A stretch of DNA of 64,000 nucleotides from Zanthoxylum bungeanum (GCA_019454045.1 SKCR01015047.1:1-64000), one strand, 5' to 3'; counted from the first letter of the stretch, positions 35,430-47,885 are shown. Translations and numbers: made by a program. The notes: generated by a model not told the origin, from the sequence alone.

Positions 35430-36016
35430 CCCGAACGCGTGAGTGCACGTGGGCCCACTTTCATTTGGAAACGTGTGGGGCCCACATGACACATGTCATT
35501 ATATGCATTATTTAATTGTTAATACATTGCATGGTGATAGTGTACAATACACTCAATGGTTTTGCATGGAGTTTGAGTGTTTGACACTCTAAGCCATTGC
35601 ATGATTTGTGTCATAAGTTTATTATTAATTTAATAAATATTATGGCATAAATATAAATTGATTTTTGTAACAAAGATCAATACAACTCTCCTCTCTCTCT
35701 CACAATGCCATGCCGTGACTTCCATTAGGGCAAAGAAGATTTGATTTTCTTTTCTCCATTTGCTAGCACATTGAAGGATCAAAGGAGGTGATAGGGAAAC
35801 CATCAAAGAGCTTGGAATACACAAAGCTTGGAGCTTCAACTCTTCTTCCTCCCTTGGCCGAAACTTGAAGCTTGGAGATTCAAAGATTTTCTTCATCACT
35901 TCTCATCACAAAAGCTTTGTAAGTATGATTCCGCCATACTTCATCTTTTAATATATATTCATTGTTGTATTTCATATGCTTAATCTTTCCTTGGGACATA
36001 TAATAGAAACCAACAA

Positions 36017-36031
36017 TGGTATCATGGAGCC
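36017..36031 (+). other. Ang3 primer binding site
   Basis: TGGTATCATGGAGCC starts one base after the LTR. It is a variant of the initiator tRNA-Met site. Confidence 0.85.
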
Positions 36032-38230
36032 ATGGTTAAGCATGAAATACTTTAGGTTAAAATTTGGGTAAAATTGATTGAAGCATGTTCTTGTGAAATT
36101 TGATGAATGAGTATGCTTACATGTATATAGAATGATTTATATGGAATCAATTTTGAGAAAAATGCATTGGATGATTTTTCCCCAAAAATGTAACCTTGGC
36201 CGAATGGGTATGAACATTGGATGTATTGGAATTTTTGTTTACAAGATCATTGGATGACTTAAAACGTATACGGGACGTAGATTAGTAATTCAATCGGATT
36301 GAAAAACAAATCGACACAAAAATTCTCACTTGGCCGAATGATAATGGACATGAAAAGGGACTTGATTTTTGTTCAAATTAATGTTGGACATATGTTTTGA
36401 ACAATAGATGATTAATAAATTAAATGGGTATTTTTGAAATATTTGGTTTAATATATTAATCTTGGTTTTACACTTTAATTAATTGGACTTTAATGTTTGG
36501 AATATTAAAATTTAATTAATGGGCTTAATTGGTGAATTGGGCTTTTAATATTGTATTTGGGCATAATGGGCTTGGGTGGACCAAGTAGATTTGGGCCAAA
36601 AGGATTGGATCCAATTTGGGCCTAAATCACTCCATTAAGTCCAAATATAATATAATGGGCTTTAAAAATTTAATTGGGCCTTATGGGCTTAAAATTGGTT
36701 TTATGGCATTTAAGGGTGATTCCTTATTTGGGCTTGGTAATTGGGTTTGACCCACATTGACCAAAGCCCAAGCCTTAATAAATCAATTGAAAGCCCATTT
36801 GACTTGAATTAAATTAAACATTGGATGTTAGTTGGGCTTTGAGACCCAATAGGATTAGATTTAGAATCTAAGTCTTTAAAGCACATTAAAAGTGTAAACA
36901 TTTAATTTGGAATTAAATAATTGAATTAGTATTGAATACGAATTAAATTAGATTTAATAAGTAGTTCGATATAATTCGCGAATTCGTACCTTATGTACTT
37001 ATTCTCAATCGAGTTGGACTCGCGCAAAATCAAACCGTTGTTTGAACATTGGATGATCACTTAAACAAGACTAATTAATTGGATTAGATTGGTTGTAAAA
37101 GCATGTCTTGTTTGAAAATATATGTATGTGATGAATGAATAGTGTATATCGGATGGATATTAGAAGGGAAATGGGTAATTTTAGAAATTATTGTAAATTG
37201 GAATTAATAAATTGGACCTGCGTGTCCAGCCTTATCTCTTTATCTCTTTGTATTCTCTTCTCCTCACCTAATTCCCCTCAATGTAAATGAGGTTTCTCTT
37301 ATTGTATTATGTAATTGGGTAGAGTAGAATAGTGCTAGCGGGGAGAGGAAAGGGAGTGATTTGTTCTAGGAACAAGTTGTTTATATATCCATCCGCATAT
37401 CACTATTAATTTACTTTACGCGCTTTATGATGTTTTAGAAGCATGCTTAAGGGTGTATGATGATGAGACCTAACAAAGATAAATAAATTGGTTGCCAATT
37501 ACGCGAAAAATCCCTCAATTTATATTAAGCAAATATCCTTCCATTGAATGATTCTTGTTCAAGATCCGAAGTTGGCATTGGTTTGTTTTTGACCAAAGTC
37601 AAGACCTTTGTCAATCAAGGATGTACTTGAATCATGAGAGTTTTGTTGCATATCGGTGTCTTGTCCAAATCGTGATTTTTATTGGCCAAAGTCAAGATCA
37701 CTTTTTGTCCAATGACATTGATTACGAAACTTTCCTCGTCAATGGGTCCCGCTTAACTGGAATCATTAGGTTTGTTTTTGGCCAAAGCCAAGGCCTAGAT
37801 GATTCGGAGGATAGGGTTAGGAAAATGTAATGGATACATTGACATTATACATATGTTTCGGACTTGGATGTCCACCTAACCGGATCTAGGAATTGGATGA
37901 GATCCAATTGATCATAGAGATCTACCTAAGTTAAATAGCATACAGCTTTTATTGGCCAAAGTCAAGGTTGTGTGTTATTTAACGGGATCCTAGCCCACTA
38001 GGAAATTCGATTTCCCGAGTTCTCTACAGAGGGTTAGAGACTTGAAGAAAATAGTGGGAGGCTATTATTGAATTTGCAATTTCGTTCAGATACTTAGCCT
38101 TACGCGTCTTTCAAAATTATTTCGTCAATATTTTAATAATTAGTTGGACTAATATATTGTTATTTTGCTTGTAACAGTTTGACTGTACCCATAACATCGT
38201 TGACTTTATAGTTGGACTATAGTTGTCAAG
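36032..38230 (+). other. Ang3 untranslated leader
   Basis: 2.2 kb without a domain-bearing frame. Contains TGGGCC/TGGGCT words (about 36520-36720) and four GGCCAAAGTCAAG-type motifs at about 37588, 37683, 37779 and 37952. A single AGTTGGACTATAG unit lies just before the gag ATG, where Ang1, Ang2 and Ang4 have tandem repeats. Confidence 0.7.
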
Positions 38231-40201
38231 ATGACTGGCAAGGGTAATGTCCGCGACATAATCATGGGCGATAATGTCTTCAAAGGGACAAACTTTGCCG
38301 ACTGGGAAATGAACCTCAAGATAGTGCTTGGGGCTGAGAGGGTACTGTATACTATTCAGAGACCTCTCCCGCCTAAACCCACTGAGCCACTGGAGCTAGA
38401 GTTATGGAAGACTCATAGTGACGATTGTGACCAAGCTCAGTCAGTTATGCTAGCTGCAATGACCCAGCATTTCAGACGCCAGAACAGGGACTTGGATCCC
38501 TATAACATGATGGCAAGATTGCGTGATCTCCACCGCACCAACAAGCGGATGGAGAGGTACGAGCTAGTAAGGAAACTCTTCCGCTCCCGGATGACAGACG
38601 GCGCATCAGTTGAGGCCCACGGGACTCAAATGATCGCTGACATAGATGAGTTAGCCAAGATGGGCATTGTCTTGGAGGCAGAGCTGACGATTGATATGCT
38701 ATTACAATCGCTACCCGATACTTGGAAACAAATCATCATCAACTATAAGTTGATGGACACTGACGACACTCTTGGAGAGTTGTTGTCCGTGCTGAAGGAG
38801 TCCGAAAAGGAACTCCTAAAGGGGAGCAAGCGCGAGGCGCATTATGCATCGACCTCTCATGCGCCAAGGGCTGGGCCCAAGGCAATTGGAGGTGCGAGGA
38901 AGAAGAAGTTCAAGAACAAGGGCAAAGGCAAGTTGACAGTGGCTTCTAGGAAGCCAAAGGACAAATCTCGCGACATCTGCCTCAACTGCGGCAAGAGGGG
39001 TCACTGGAAACGTGACTGCCGAATGGGCAAAGGGCAGAGGGAGGATATCAAGGCTGGCAAGGCTATCGCCTCTGGTATGTTTGTTATTGAGATAAATATG
39101 AATACTTCTAGTTTTAAAAATTGGATTTTTGATTCTGGTTGTGGTGCTCATATTTGTACTGATGTGCAGGATCTGCAGGATAGCAGGGTGCTGGCGTCAG
39201 GGGAGATGGATCTACGGGTCGGAAACGGAACACCTGTTGCTGTTTTGGCCGTAGGGACTTTTGTTTTAGAACTGCCCTCAGGGCATGTACTTAAACTTTT
39301 GAACTGTTATTTTGTACCTAGTTTAACTAGGAATATTATATCTGTATCCTTGTTAACCCAGCAGGGTTACACTTTTGTATTTAGAAACACTGGGTGTTAT
39401 TTATATAAAAATGATGCAGAAATTTGCACAGCTGTTGCAAATAACGGTCTTTATATTTTGAATATAAATGAATCTCCTAAAATGACAAACAAAAGGCTCA
39501 AAAGAAGTAATCTAAAAGATGAAGCTTATATGTGGCATTGTCGTCTAGGACACATCAACAAGACTCGCATATCCACACTTTCGAAGAGTGGGTACTTGGA
39601 CGAATTTGATCCCAATTCATATGACGTCTGCGAATCTTGTCTTTTAGGCAAAATGCCTAAATCACCTTTTAGCGGTAAAGGTGAACGTGCCACAGAACTG
39701 TTGGCTCTCGTTCATACTGACGTATGCGGGCCCATGTCTAGCCAGGCTAGAGGTGGATTTCACTACTTCGTAACCTTCACAGATGATGCATCTCGTTACG
39801 GTTATGTGTATCTTATGAGACACAAGTCGGAAACTTTTGAGAAATTCAAAGAGTTTCGACACGAAGTGGAGAAACAAACAGGGAAGAGTATTAAGACATT
39901 ACGGTCAGACCGTGGTGGCGAATACTTAAGTTATGAGTTTCAAGATTACTTGAAAGAATATGGTATTCTTTCACAGTGGACTCCTCCTGGAACACCGCAA
40001 TTAAACGGTGTGTCCGAACGGAGAAACCGCACCTTGTTAGACATGGTAAGGTCAATGATGAGTCGCACTGAGCTACCAATATCCTTCTGGGGATACGCAT
40101 TAAACAGTGCTATACTTATTTTGAATAAGGTACCGTCGAAGTCTGTTGAACAGACTCCATATGAATATGGACAGGAAGGAAACCAGGTTTCTCTTTCCTG
40201 A
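38231..40201 (+). pseudogene. Ang3 gag, protease and integrase frame (656 codons)
   Basis: Start at ATG 38231 (MTGKGNV), the first ATG after the leader and correctly placed before 'GTNFADWEMN'. Gag core lies at about residues 18-200 and a basic linker at about 205-245. The zinc knuckle is C250, C253, H258, C263. The protease active site 'DSG' is at 301-303. The pre-integrase HHCC is H436, H441, C467, C470. The integrase catalytic triad is D497, D560 and E596, with exactly 35 residues between D560 and E596. After residue 645 the frame is lost by a small indel near 40163, and TGA follows at 40199. All catalytic residues are present. Confidence 0.92.
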
Positions 40202-40385
40202 AGATTTGGGGATGCTGGGCATATGTTAAACGTTTGGAAGGTACCAAACTTGAACCCAAATCTGATAAATGCCTTTTCGTAGGATATCCTAGGGAAACCA
40301 AAGGATATTACTTCTATCACCCACAAGAGAACAAAGTATTTGTTGCTCTACAAGCATTTTTCTTGAGAAGGATTTTATAAATGCA
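40198..40385 (+). pseudogene. Ang3 integrase C-terminus
   Basis: Frame shifted relative to the upstream segment. Reads 'KIWGCWAYVKRLEG', 'DKCLFVGYPRETKGY' and 'FYHPQENKVFVA', the usual copia integrase tail, until a second frame change near 40358. Confidence 0.8.
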
Positions 40386-40883
40386 GTGGTAAGTGGGAGG
40401 AAAGTAGAACTCGATGAAGATCGTAGTGATACTGTTCCTGGCAATGAATCAACGACGGAACAAGAACAGACCGTCCGGGATGAGTCTGTACCACAAACTT
40501 CACATACACAAGGACCGCGTAGGTCGGAGAGAGTCAGAACAGTACCTGAGAGGTATGGGTTCCTGATCTCACCTCATGTAGATATTAATCTTATTGAGGA
40601 TAATGAGCCGGCTACGTATGAGGAAGCGATACAAAATATCGATTCCGCTTTATGGCAAGAAGCCATGAAGTCCGAGATGGATTCCATGTACGCCAACCAA
40701 GTTTGGACACTGGTTGATGCACCAGAAGGCGTAAAGCCTATTGGATGCAGATGGATCTTCAAGAAGAAGACCGACATGGATGGCAACGTACAAACGTACA
40801 AAGCTAGGCTTGTAGCGAAGGGGTATCGTCAACAATATGGTATTGATTATGACGAAACCTCTCTCACCCGTTGCCATGATTAA
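40386..40883 (+). pseudogene. Ang3 integrase-RT linker and RT fingers
   Basis: Acidic linker, then 'RRSERVRTVPERYGF', 'WQEAMKSEMDSM', 'GCRWIFKKK', 'YKARLVAKGYRQ' and 'DYDET', in copia RT order. The real sequence joins upstream at about 40370; the GTG at 40386 is not a start. The frame is lost near 40862. Confidence 0.85.
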
Positions 40884-41046
40884 ATCCATTCGGATAATGC
40901 TTGCAATAGCTGCATATTTCGATTACGAGATATGGCAGATGGACGTTAAAACCGCTTTCCTTAACGGAAACCTTTTGGAGGATGTTTATATGCAACAGCC
41001 TGACGGTTTTATCGTACCAGACTTGCAAACAAGGTTTGTAAGTTAA
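40863..41046 (+). pseudogene. Ang3 RT palm, first catalytic Asp
   Basis: Reads 'LSPVAMIKSIRIML' and 'IWQMDVKTAFLNG', which carries the first catalytic Asp. The frame change near 41027 gives a false stop at 41044-41046. Confidence 0.85.
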
Positions 41047-41897
41047 ATCGATCCATTTATGGATTGAAGCAAGCATCACGGTCATGGAATCAGCGTTTTG
41101 ATGAGATCATAAAAGAATATGATTTCGTGCAAAACGCAGATGACCCTTGTGTATACAAGAAGGTTAGTGGGAGAGCACTTACTTTTATTGTCCTTTATGT
41201 CGACGACGTATTGCTTATAGGCAATGACATTCCCATGCTAACGTCGGTGAAAGCTTGGCTTTCATTAAAATTCTCCATGAAAGATCTGGGAGAAGCAGCC
41301 TTTATTCTTGGAATAAAGATCTACCGGGATAGATCTAGAAAGCTGCTTGGACTCTCCCAGAGTACATACATTGATAAAGTGTTGAAGCGATTCAACATGG
41401 AACAATCCAAGAGGGGATTGGTTCCAATGGTACGTGGTACCTCTCTGTCTAAGGACATGTGTCCTAAGACTCAGGAAGAGAGAGACAACATGAGTCGGAT
41501 ACCGTTCGCCTCGGCAGTCGGATCGATCATGTATGCCATGATATGTACACGACCTGATGTCTCATATGCTTTGAGCATGTGCAGTCGCTATCAGGCCGAT
41601 CCAGGTGAAGGTCACTGGATAGCAGTTAAGAATATCCTTAAGTATCTTAAACGAACTAAGGATGCTTTCTTAATTTATGGAGGTGGAGAACTTGCGGTAT
41701 CTGGGTATACCGATGCAAGTTTCCAAACCGACAAGGATGACTACAAGTCGCAATCCGGGTACATTTTTTGTTTGAATAACGGAGCAGTGAGCTGGAAATC
41801 TTCCAAGCAAGATACTGTTGCCGATTCAACAACAGAGCGGAGTACATCGCTGCATCTGAAGCAGCAAAGGAGGCAGTTTGGATCCGAAAGTTCCTAA
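41031..41897 (+). pseudogene. Ang3 RT palm/thumb and RNase H start
   Basis: Reads 'SIYGLKQASRSWNQRF', then the catalytic YVDD at about 41196-41207, 'MKDLGEAAFILGIKIYRD', 'RPDVSYALSMCSRYQ' and the RNase H opening 'GYTDASFQTD'. Both RT aspartates are intact, unlike Cop2 (YVDG). A 1-nt loss near 41836 in the 'STTE' motif shifts the frame. Confidence 0.88.
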
Positions 41898-42181
41898 TCG
41901 GATTAGGAGTAGTTCCGTTAGCAGCTGAGCCCGTTCCATTGTATTGTGACAATAACGGGGCTATAGCACAGGCTAAGGAACCAAGGTCTCATCAACGGTC
42001 CAAGCATGTTCTTCGACGTTACCATCTGATTCGGGAGATTATACATCGTGGCGATGTAAAGGTCGAGAAGGTCACATCAGATGACAACATTGCAGATCCG
42101 CTGACGAAGGCTGTTCTTCAGCAAGTTTTTGAACGACACATACATAGTTCGGGTATTAGATGCTTGAGTGACTGGCTATAG
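41837..42181 (+). pseudogene. Ang3 RNase H C-terminus and polyprotein end
   Basis: Reads 'YCDNNGAIAQAKEP', 'SKHVLRRYHLIREI' and 'NIADPLTKAV', then stops TAG at 42179-42181, 5 bp before the polypurine tract. This looks like the natural C-terminus. There is no extra ORF before the 3' LTR, so no env-like gene. Confidence 0.85.
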
Positions 42182-42184
42182 GCC

Positions 42185-42195
42185 AAGTGGGAGAT
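42185..42195 (+). other. Ang3 polypurine tract
   Basis: AAGTGGGAGAT, immediately before the 3' LTR; identical to that of Ang1. Confidence 0.88.
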
Positions 42196-42312
42196 TGTTA
42201 GACATTATGTCCCATAGCGTCACTGTTTGTAAATGATATTGTATTATTGTACAAAATTAACTATGTGATAATGAAATTGCCTTTTGCCGTTTTGTAATAT
42301 TATTTACTTTGA

Positions 42313-42322
42313 TATATAAATG
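42313..42322 (+). promoter_or_regulatory. Ang3 3' LTR TATA box
   Basis: TATATAAATG, as in the 5' LTR. Confidence 0.45.
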
Positions 42323-43243
42323 GCGAAAGTCCATATGATTAATACCGGATTGAGATGATATGAGACAGTATCAATCCATAAAGGTTTAATCATTAAATAT
42401 CCCTAGTCGGAGTATTATCGAGATCGGACATCGATAATGCGGAATAGACTAGTATTGCGCTTGTGCACGTTGTGAGGGCACAACGGCATAGTTCTCATAT
42501 ATTTAAGTATTGGATACTTATGCAAGTGCGATAGGAGGTTGTTTTTACCGATGGTACGGAAAACAGCTTCGCTCTGGATAGACCCCGCGGAATCCCATTG
42601 GTAGTATGTCTGCGTGTCTATGGGAGGCCGCATCAGGGTAGGTGTATATGGTCTTAACCTGAGACTTACATCGCTAGTACTTGCGACAATCGGTAAACTT
42701 TGGTTTTGGTGGTTGGGGACCTTAACCGGTTCTGTGTACACCTCTTCTGGGTTTATCGAGAATCGTAGTGTACTGGATGTGATGTCGAGATGGAAGTATC
42801 ACTTCAGACATATGGAGGTGATGATCACGCAGGACACAGAACTAGTACTCTATAAAAGGTTGCAACCGTCGGGACAATATGACCAGGTCAGGATTGTCCG
42901 ATTTAAAGAGACTAGTTGCTTGATGTCCGATATATGTTTCGTACGGGGCAGACACATTTCCAGCCCCAGGCCTAACATGTGATCGTCCGATACTGGATCG
43001 ATGTACGCAATACTACGGTATACTACGCTTGATATAGATCTAATATTCCAGTAAGAATATTTCTGGAGAATTGGGTAGGCATGGCGCTTTGCTAGAAGCC
43101 AACCTTGTCTTGTGAATCGGTAAGAACGTAGTACGAGGTACGTACGTGTTCGGATTATCCGACGACCGTATTTACTGCCAACATATCCGGAGATCTCTTG
43201 GGTCGCTTCCTGAAGATTCACCTATGATATTTGATTCGGACTT

Positions 43244-43528
43244 AATTAATCTTGGATTAATTGCGGAGAAACTTTATCTTGGATAAAGTGCCTTATTTAG
43301 AGAGAGAACGATTAATTTAGAATTAATCGATAAAATTATTATATTCGATATAATAATCGAAATTCGATTTCGACGCGAAATTAAAATTAGATTTTAATTC
43401 GGGCAAACGAGTTAATTTAGAATTAATTCGTTAGCGACGTAAATAATAATTTCGCTAGGCGCAATTATTTATTTAAATTCGATTTAATTAACGTCGCGAC
43501 GTAAGTTCGGTATTTCGGAAATATCGAA
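43244..43528 (+). repeat. Palindrome array in Ang3 3' LTR
   Basis: Same nine palindromes as 35145-35429. Confidence 0.9.
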
Positions 43529-44108
43529 CCCGAACGCGTGAGTGCACGTGGGCCCACTTTCATTTGGAAACGTGTGGGGCCCACATGACACATGTCATTA
43601 TATGCATTATTTAATTGTTAATACATTGCATGGTGATAGTGTACAATACACTCAATGGTTTTGCATGGAGTTTGAGTGTTTGACACTCTAAGCCATTGCA
43701 TGATTTGTGTCATAAGTTTATTATTAATTTAATAAATATTATGGCATAAATATAAATTGATTTTTGTAACAAAGATTAATACAACTCTCCTCTCTCTCTC
43801 ACAATGCCGTGACTTCATTAGGGCAAAGAAGATTTGATTTTCTTTTCTCCATTTGCTAGCACATTGAAGGATCAAAGGAGGTGATAGGGAAACCATCAAA
43901 GAGCTTGGAATACACAAAGCTTGGAGCTTCAACTCTTCTTCCTCCCTTGGCCGAAACTTGAAGCTTGGAGATTCAAAGATTTTCTTCATCACTTCTCATC
44001 ACAAAAGCTTTGTAAGTATGATTCCGCCATACTTCATCTTTTAATATATATTCATTGTTGTATTTCATATGCTTAATCTTTCCTTGGGACATATAATAGA
44101 AACCAACA

Positions 44109-44113
44109 GTACT
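44109..44113 (+). repeat. Ang3 target-site duplication, right
   Basis: GTACT. It falls exactly where gypsy LTR1 copy B begins. Confidence 0.88.
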
Positions 44114-44840
44114 TTCAATCAATAGTCTCTACTAAACGGTGATTGTAACTCAATCCTTTTGTCATTCTTTAATTTAATTATTTTCCAAATTTTGAGGCAG
44201 AGTTGTTGAGGTGTGTTTTTTTTATATAGTCATTGCTTCAATAGAGGTCAAGAATATTGTAGTAACATATCTAAATGGATAGAAAGGCTCAATATCCCAA
44301 TAGTTAGAAGAAAGATGAAACATGACTCGACTATGGTATGTTAATGAGATTGAGAGATTGTTGATTGTACAAGTGAGATGGTACCCGATCGATCACATTG
44401 AGAGTGTTTTTGAGATGATCGGAGAGTTTATTGAAGACCGATCCGATGAGTATCATATGTGTGGCCCCGACTATAATTGTACACTGAATTTGAGAGAATA
44501 AGTTTTTGTCTCAATGACCCAACCCTAGGAATGAAGATGGGAACACAACCAACCAGTATGTGAGCAACATGAAGTATATCATACCTGGAAAGGATGCCTC
44601 TAGAAGGCTAATGATGAAGGGGATAAAGTAATATTCATAGTAACATTTGGCCCCACCAGCCACAGAGGTAAGTGCAATGGGGACAATAGTCGTCATAGGT
44701 CGCCATAGGTCGTTGTAGTGACAAAGAATAAGTTAATCTGATTGGTTGAGAAGGCGATGGAAGTAATGACTAAGGCTTGCAATGATGATTCTGTGACATG
44801 AGATGATGTCAGGGTTGGTTGTAATAGTGGTTTGAGTATC

Positions 44841-44848
44841 TATATAAA
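44841..44848 (+). promoter_or_regulatory. LTR1 TATA box, copy B
   Basis: TATATAAA followed by GGGGTAG, matching 18713. Confidence 0.5.
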
Positions 44849-45250
44849 GGGGTAGAAGCTACATTAAAAGAGGTGAGTAATTTTTACAACTTCCAATATA
44901 TGTAATTTAAAAGCGAAGGCCTGTAAAGCAAAACAAATGATAGAGAGAGAAAGTGAACTGTGACTCGACCATATTGGTAAACCATATGGGCCATTTGTTG
45001 TAATCTATGATTCCTTTGTTACGTTCTCGGGTCGGTATTTACCACGAGCATAATAAAAATAATTATTTTCTCCCATGAATGTAGGTTGGAGTCATTCTCC
45101 ACCGAACCATGTAAATCCCATCTCTATGATTTTCAGTCTATTATAAGTTTGTGCGGTTCCCACTAATAAAATAAATTCACCGTAGAGGGAGGTTTATTCG
45201 AGGGAAAAATTCCCCTTTATCCATTAGAACGAAAAACAACCATCAACAGT

Positions 45251-45482
45251 TGGCATCATCTGTGGGGAACAGTACGAAAAACAACCAATGCACTAAGACG
45301 ATGGTAAAAGATGGAATTCATAGAGGTGATGAGCCATCTATAGTAGACTAGATGCATAAAATGTAGGAGAGTCTGCAGCTAGAGAGGGACAAGACTAAAA
45401 AAGAGATGCAGCAGACAAGAACCTTCAGGGAGTTTTTGATGGAGAAGATCGAATATTGGACAAAAGGTCGGGAGATCAAGCT
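45251..45482 (+). other. Primer-like site 1 and gag scrap, copy B
   Basis: TGGCATCATCTGTGGGGA, a mutated form of the site at 28811, followed by the same short gag-like scrap with in-frame stops as GypA. Confidence 0.5.
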
Positions 45483-47865
45483 TGTCACATCTTAGTATAT
45501 CAAGGATATGACTGGCCAGATACAGCGTGACCATCCCATAAGCCTCTGAAATGCCCATGCAAGACCTATAATGCCCTGTTAAACCTGTACCAAAACACAT
45601 GCTCAATCCTGTAGTTATACCATTCTCTAACCTATCCTAAGCCTGGAACCATTTGAATGTATACATAAATGCCTCACTTTATATATACTATACACACACA
45701 CACACACTACACACATTATCTCTCTCTCTCTCTCTCAATATTTAAATAGAGCCTTACTTCATTAGATTTACTGAAACTATTTGAATGTATTAGACACTAT
45801 ATTTAACTTTATATTCTAAAACTTGACATTTACATTGTGGAACCTTATGTGCACTTCTAATGACTGCAGCTGGTCTCCATATTCTCCAATTTGATTACCT
45901 GAGATCTGGAATCCAAGGCACCTAGGCTGGAACTGAACCTGCAATCATAAAAGAACTGTGGGGATGTGGGGATGGGGGATGTCAGATCTTATGAAAGACT
46001 TGGTGACTGTAGACACTGCATTTTTATGAATAGCCCGATGATGAGTCTCTTACGGGAGACCCTTTGAAAGTTGGTGAAATCACGAGGATGAATGCTAGGA
46101 AGGAAATAAACTCCAAGGAATATAGCCAAAAAACCAATCAGATATCACCTATGTTCGACCTACTTTCTCTCTAAACTAGAACATCTAGCCGGACATGATT
46201 TGAAAACCCTACATCTGGCCGGACATGATACAGATGTCAGTGAATGAGCATATTATCAGTTACTGAAGTTAAGGAACCTAATTACGTCCGTCTGGATATA
46301 TAATTAAAACATAATATCTGGCCGGACATTATCGAGTTGACAATAATTTTGGACATCTTCAGTTACTGGAATTAAGGGCATGACTATGTCCGACTGGATG
46401 TATATCCCAAAATATATATCCACCTGGATATGTCTCTAGTTGTAACTGACACAGCAAATTAGTAATCAGTAGAGAAGAGGACGAGATTATGTCTCCTCCT
46501 TCCATTTTCTACACCTCTAATTTTCTATATAAAAAAAGGTTCCAAATTCTTGGGGGGATTCAGAGATTTTTGGAGAGGTTAGTAGGTGAATCAAACTCAG
46601 AAAACCTTAAAATTCTAAAAACTGTAAGAGTGAGAGAGAGCCATAAAGCCTTGGAGTTTCAAACCTCCTGGTATGAATCCAACAATGACTCATCATTCAT
46701 AAACATCATTTAGAGCCACCAAACAACATAAAGGCACGACCTGAGGGCACATTTTTGTATATATATTTCTCCATATTTGAGATTCTACTATAACACAGTA
46801 TCTTCGGTTGGACGTACATCATGTCTGGTTGGATATGCACACACCTCCGACCACATTTCTGCATGTCAGGCCATCTTTACTATTTTCTCTAGTTAATTGT
46901 ATATTTAGTTATTTATCTTGTGCTTGTTACCACTAATCTATGCATGTTTATTTGTTTAATCTTAGATAATTATGCCACATAGATTTAGTTCATTTATCTT
47001 GTTAATATTAATTTGCCTGCTATACTGCTTGTTGTGTGATCTGGAATGATGTCGGGCCAGACTTGTCTTATGTCCGGCCGAACATGAATGATATCCAGTC
47101 GTATGATCCCGTTGTATATAGGATAAAATCCCGAACGTAAGTTCCATAACCAATTTCGAATGGACGGTAGTATGGTTCGCACTTGGGATACAACTCCATG
47201 TACCATTGAGAGATTGCCATTTTATTATTGTTACACTTAGAATGCATGTTTACTATGACTGTTATTGTGTATGAATACTTTTACATTTCTGGAATACGTC
47301 ATGTTTACTATGACTGTTATTGTGTATGAATACTTTTGCATTTCTGGAATACGTAGTATATTCGGCCAAACTTCCAGTAAGTCCGGCCGGACATAAAGAT
47401 CAAATGCTATATCTGGTCGATCTGAGGCCATGTCCGGCCAGGCCCCTTCAAGGCCATGCCCACTTTATACCTACTTTAGCCTGCTTTTATCTTGTTTAAT
47501 TGTTTTTGTAATACCTTATTTCGACACAATAACTTCATTTATTTATTTTTCGTTTTTCTTGTTTACGCTAAGATGTGTGCTTTATAAACCGTATTGCATG
47601 TGACTGCATTATAAGAAATGAGTATACCTCATTTGAGCATAAATATTTTATTGCCAATAGAAAGGGACCATTCCGAACCCAAACAGGTTTTTTATGGTGT
47701 AGTAGAGCCTTAAATCATTTTTGTTGTCTCATACCGAGTGATGACTCCCTTATTCTATAATTAGTCAACCGCGGGACTATCCGTACTCTCTACGGGCTGC
47801 GAGCCCAATTGTGTAGTGGTTTTCGATGTCATAGACATAACGGTAAACACCACTTTGCTCTTACA
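45483..47865 (+). repeat. Gypsy LTR2 copy B (2.38 kb)
   Basis: Starts TGTCACATCTTAG and ends CTCTTACA. Compared with copy A it has a CA/CT microsatellite at about 45690-45740 and a 55-bp tandem duplication at 47245-47354. Confidence 0.75.
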
Positions 47866-47867
47866 GA

Positions 47868-47885
47868 TGGCGACTCCACAAGGGA
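47868..47885 (+). other. Gypsy primer-site-like sequence 2, copy B
   Basis: TGGCGACTCCACAAGGGA after LTR2, counterpart of 31318. Confidence 0.62.

Larger units (their letters stand above)
34096..36015 (+). repeat. Ang3 5' LTR (1.92 kb)
   Basis: Starts TGTTAGACATT and ends GAAACCAACA. The 122-codon frame at 34517-34885 recurs in the 3' LTR and is not a recognised protein. Confidence 0.95.
38231..42181 (+). pseudogene. Ang3 gag-pol, whole region
   Basis: One copia polyprotein (gag, protease, integrase, reverse transcriptase, RNase H) split by about five 1-2 nt frame changes near 40163, 40358, 40862, 41027 and 41836. Sequence between breaks is intact and conserved. I saw no nonsense substitutions, which is unlike the stop-riddled Cop2. 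Residual assembly indels could therefore explain the breaks as well as real decay. Confidence 0.88.
34096..44108 (+). mobile_element. Ang3: near-intact Angela-like Ty1/copia retrotransposon
   Basis: 10.0 kb, flanked by GTACT. LTRs 34096-36015 and 42196-44108 differ by only a couple of substitutions and a few small indels that I could see. Primer site, leader, almost complete gag-pol and polypurine tract are in the expected order. Integrase and RT motifs are of the Angela/BARE type. It is probably the youngest insertion here. Confidence 0.95.
42196..44108 (+). repeat. Ang3 3' LTR (1.91 kb)
   Basis: Mate of 34096-36015. Differences I can see: two missing bases near 42222, one missing base near 42541, an indel near 43145, one substitution near 43777, and 5-bp and 1-bp gaps near 43808-43815. 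They account for the 7-bp length difference. Confidence 0.95.
44109..45248 (+). repeat. Gypsy LTR1 copy B
   Basis: Aligns with 17950-18739 plus 28433-28808, which confirms that Ang2 interrupted copy A. Begins abruptly at the Ang3 edge. Confidence 0.75.

Noticed and set aside
38816..40326. Minus-strand frames of 61-126 codons over the Ang3 gag-pol
   Set aside because: They are antisense shadows of the conserved copia coding strand.
42181..42196. An env-like third ORF in Ang3 (as in SIRE-type copia elements)
   Set aside because: The polyprotein stop is within 15 bp of the 3' LTR, leaving no room.
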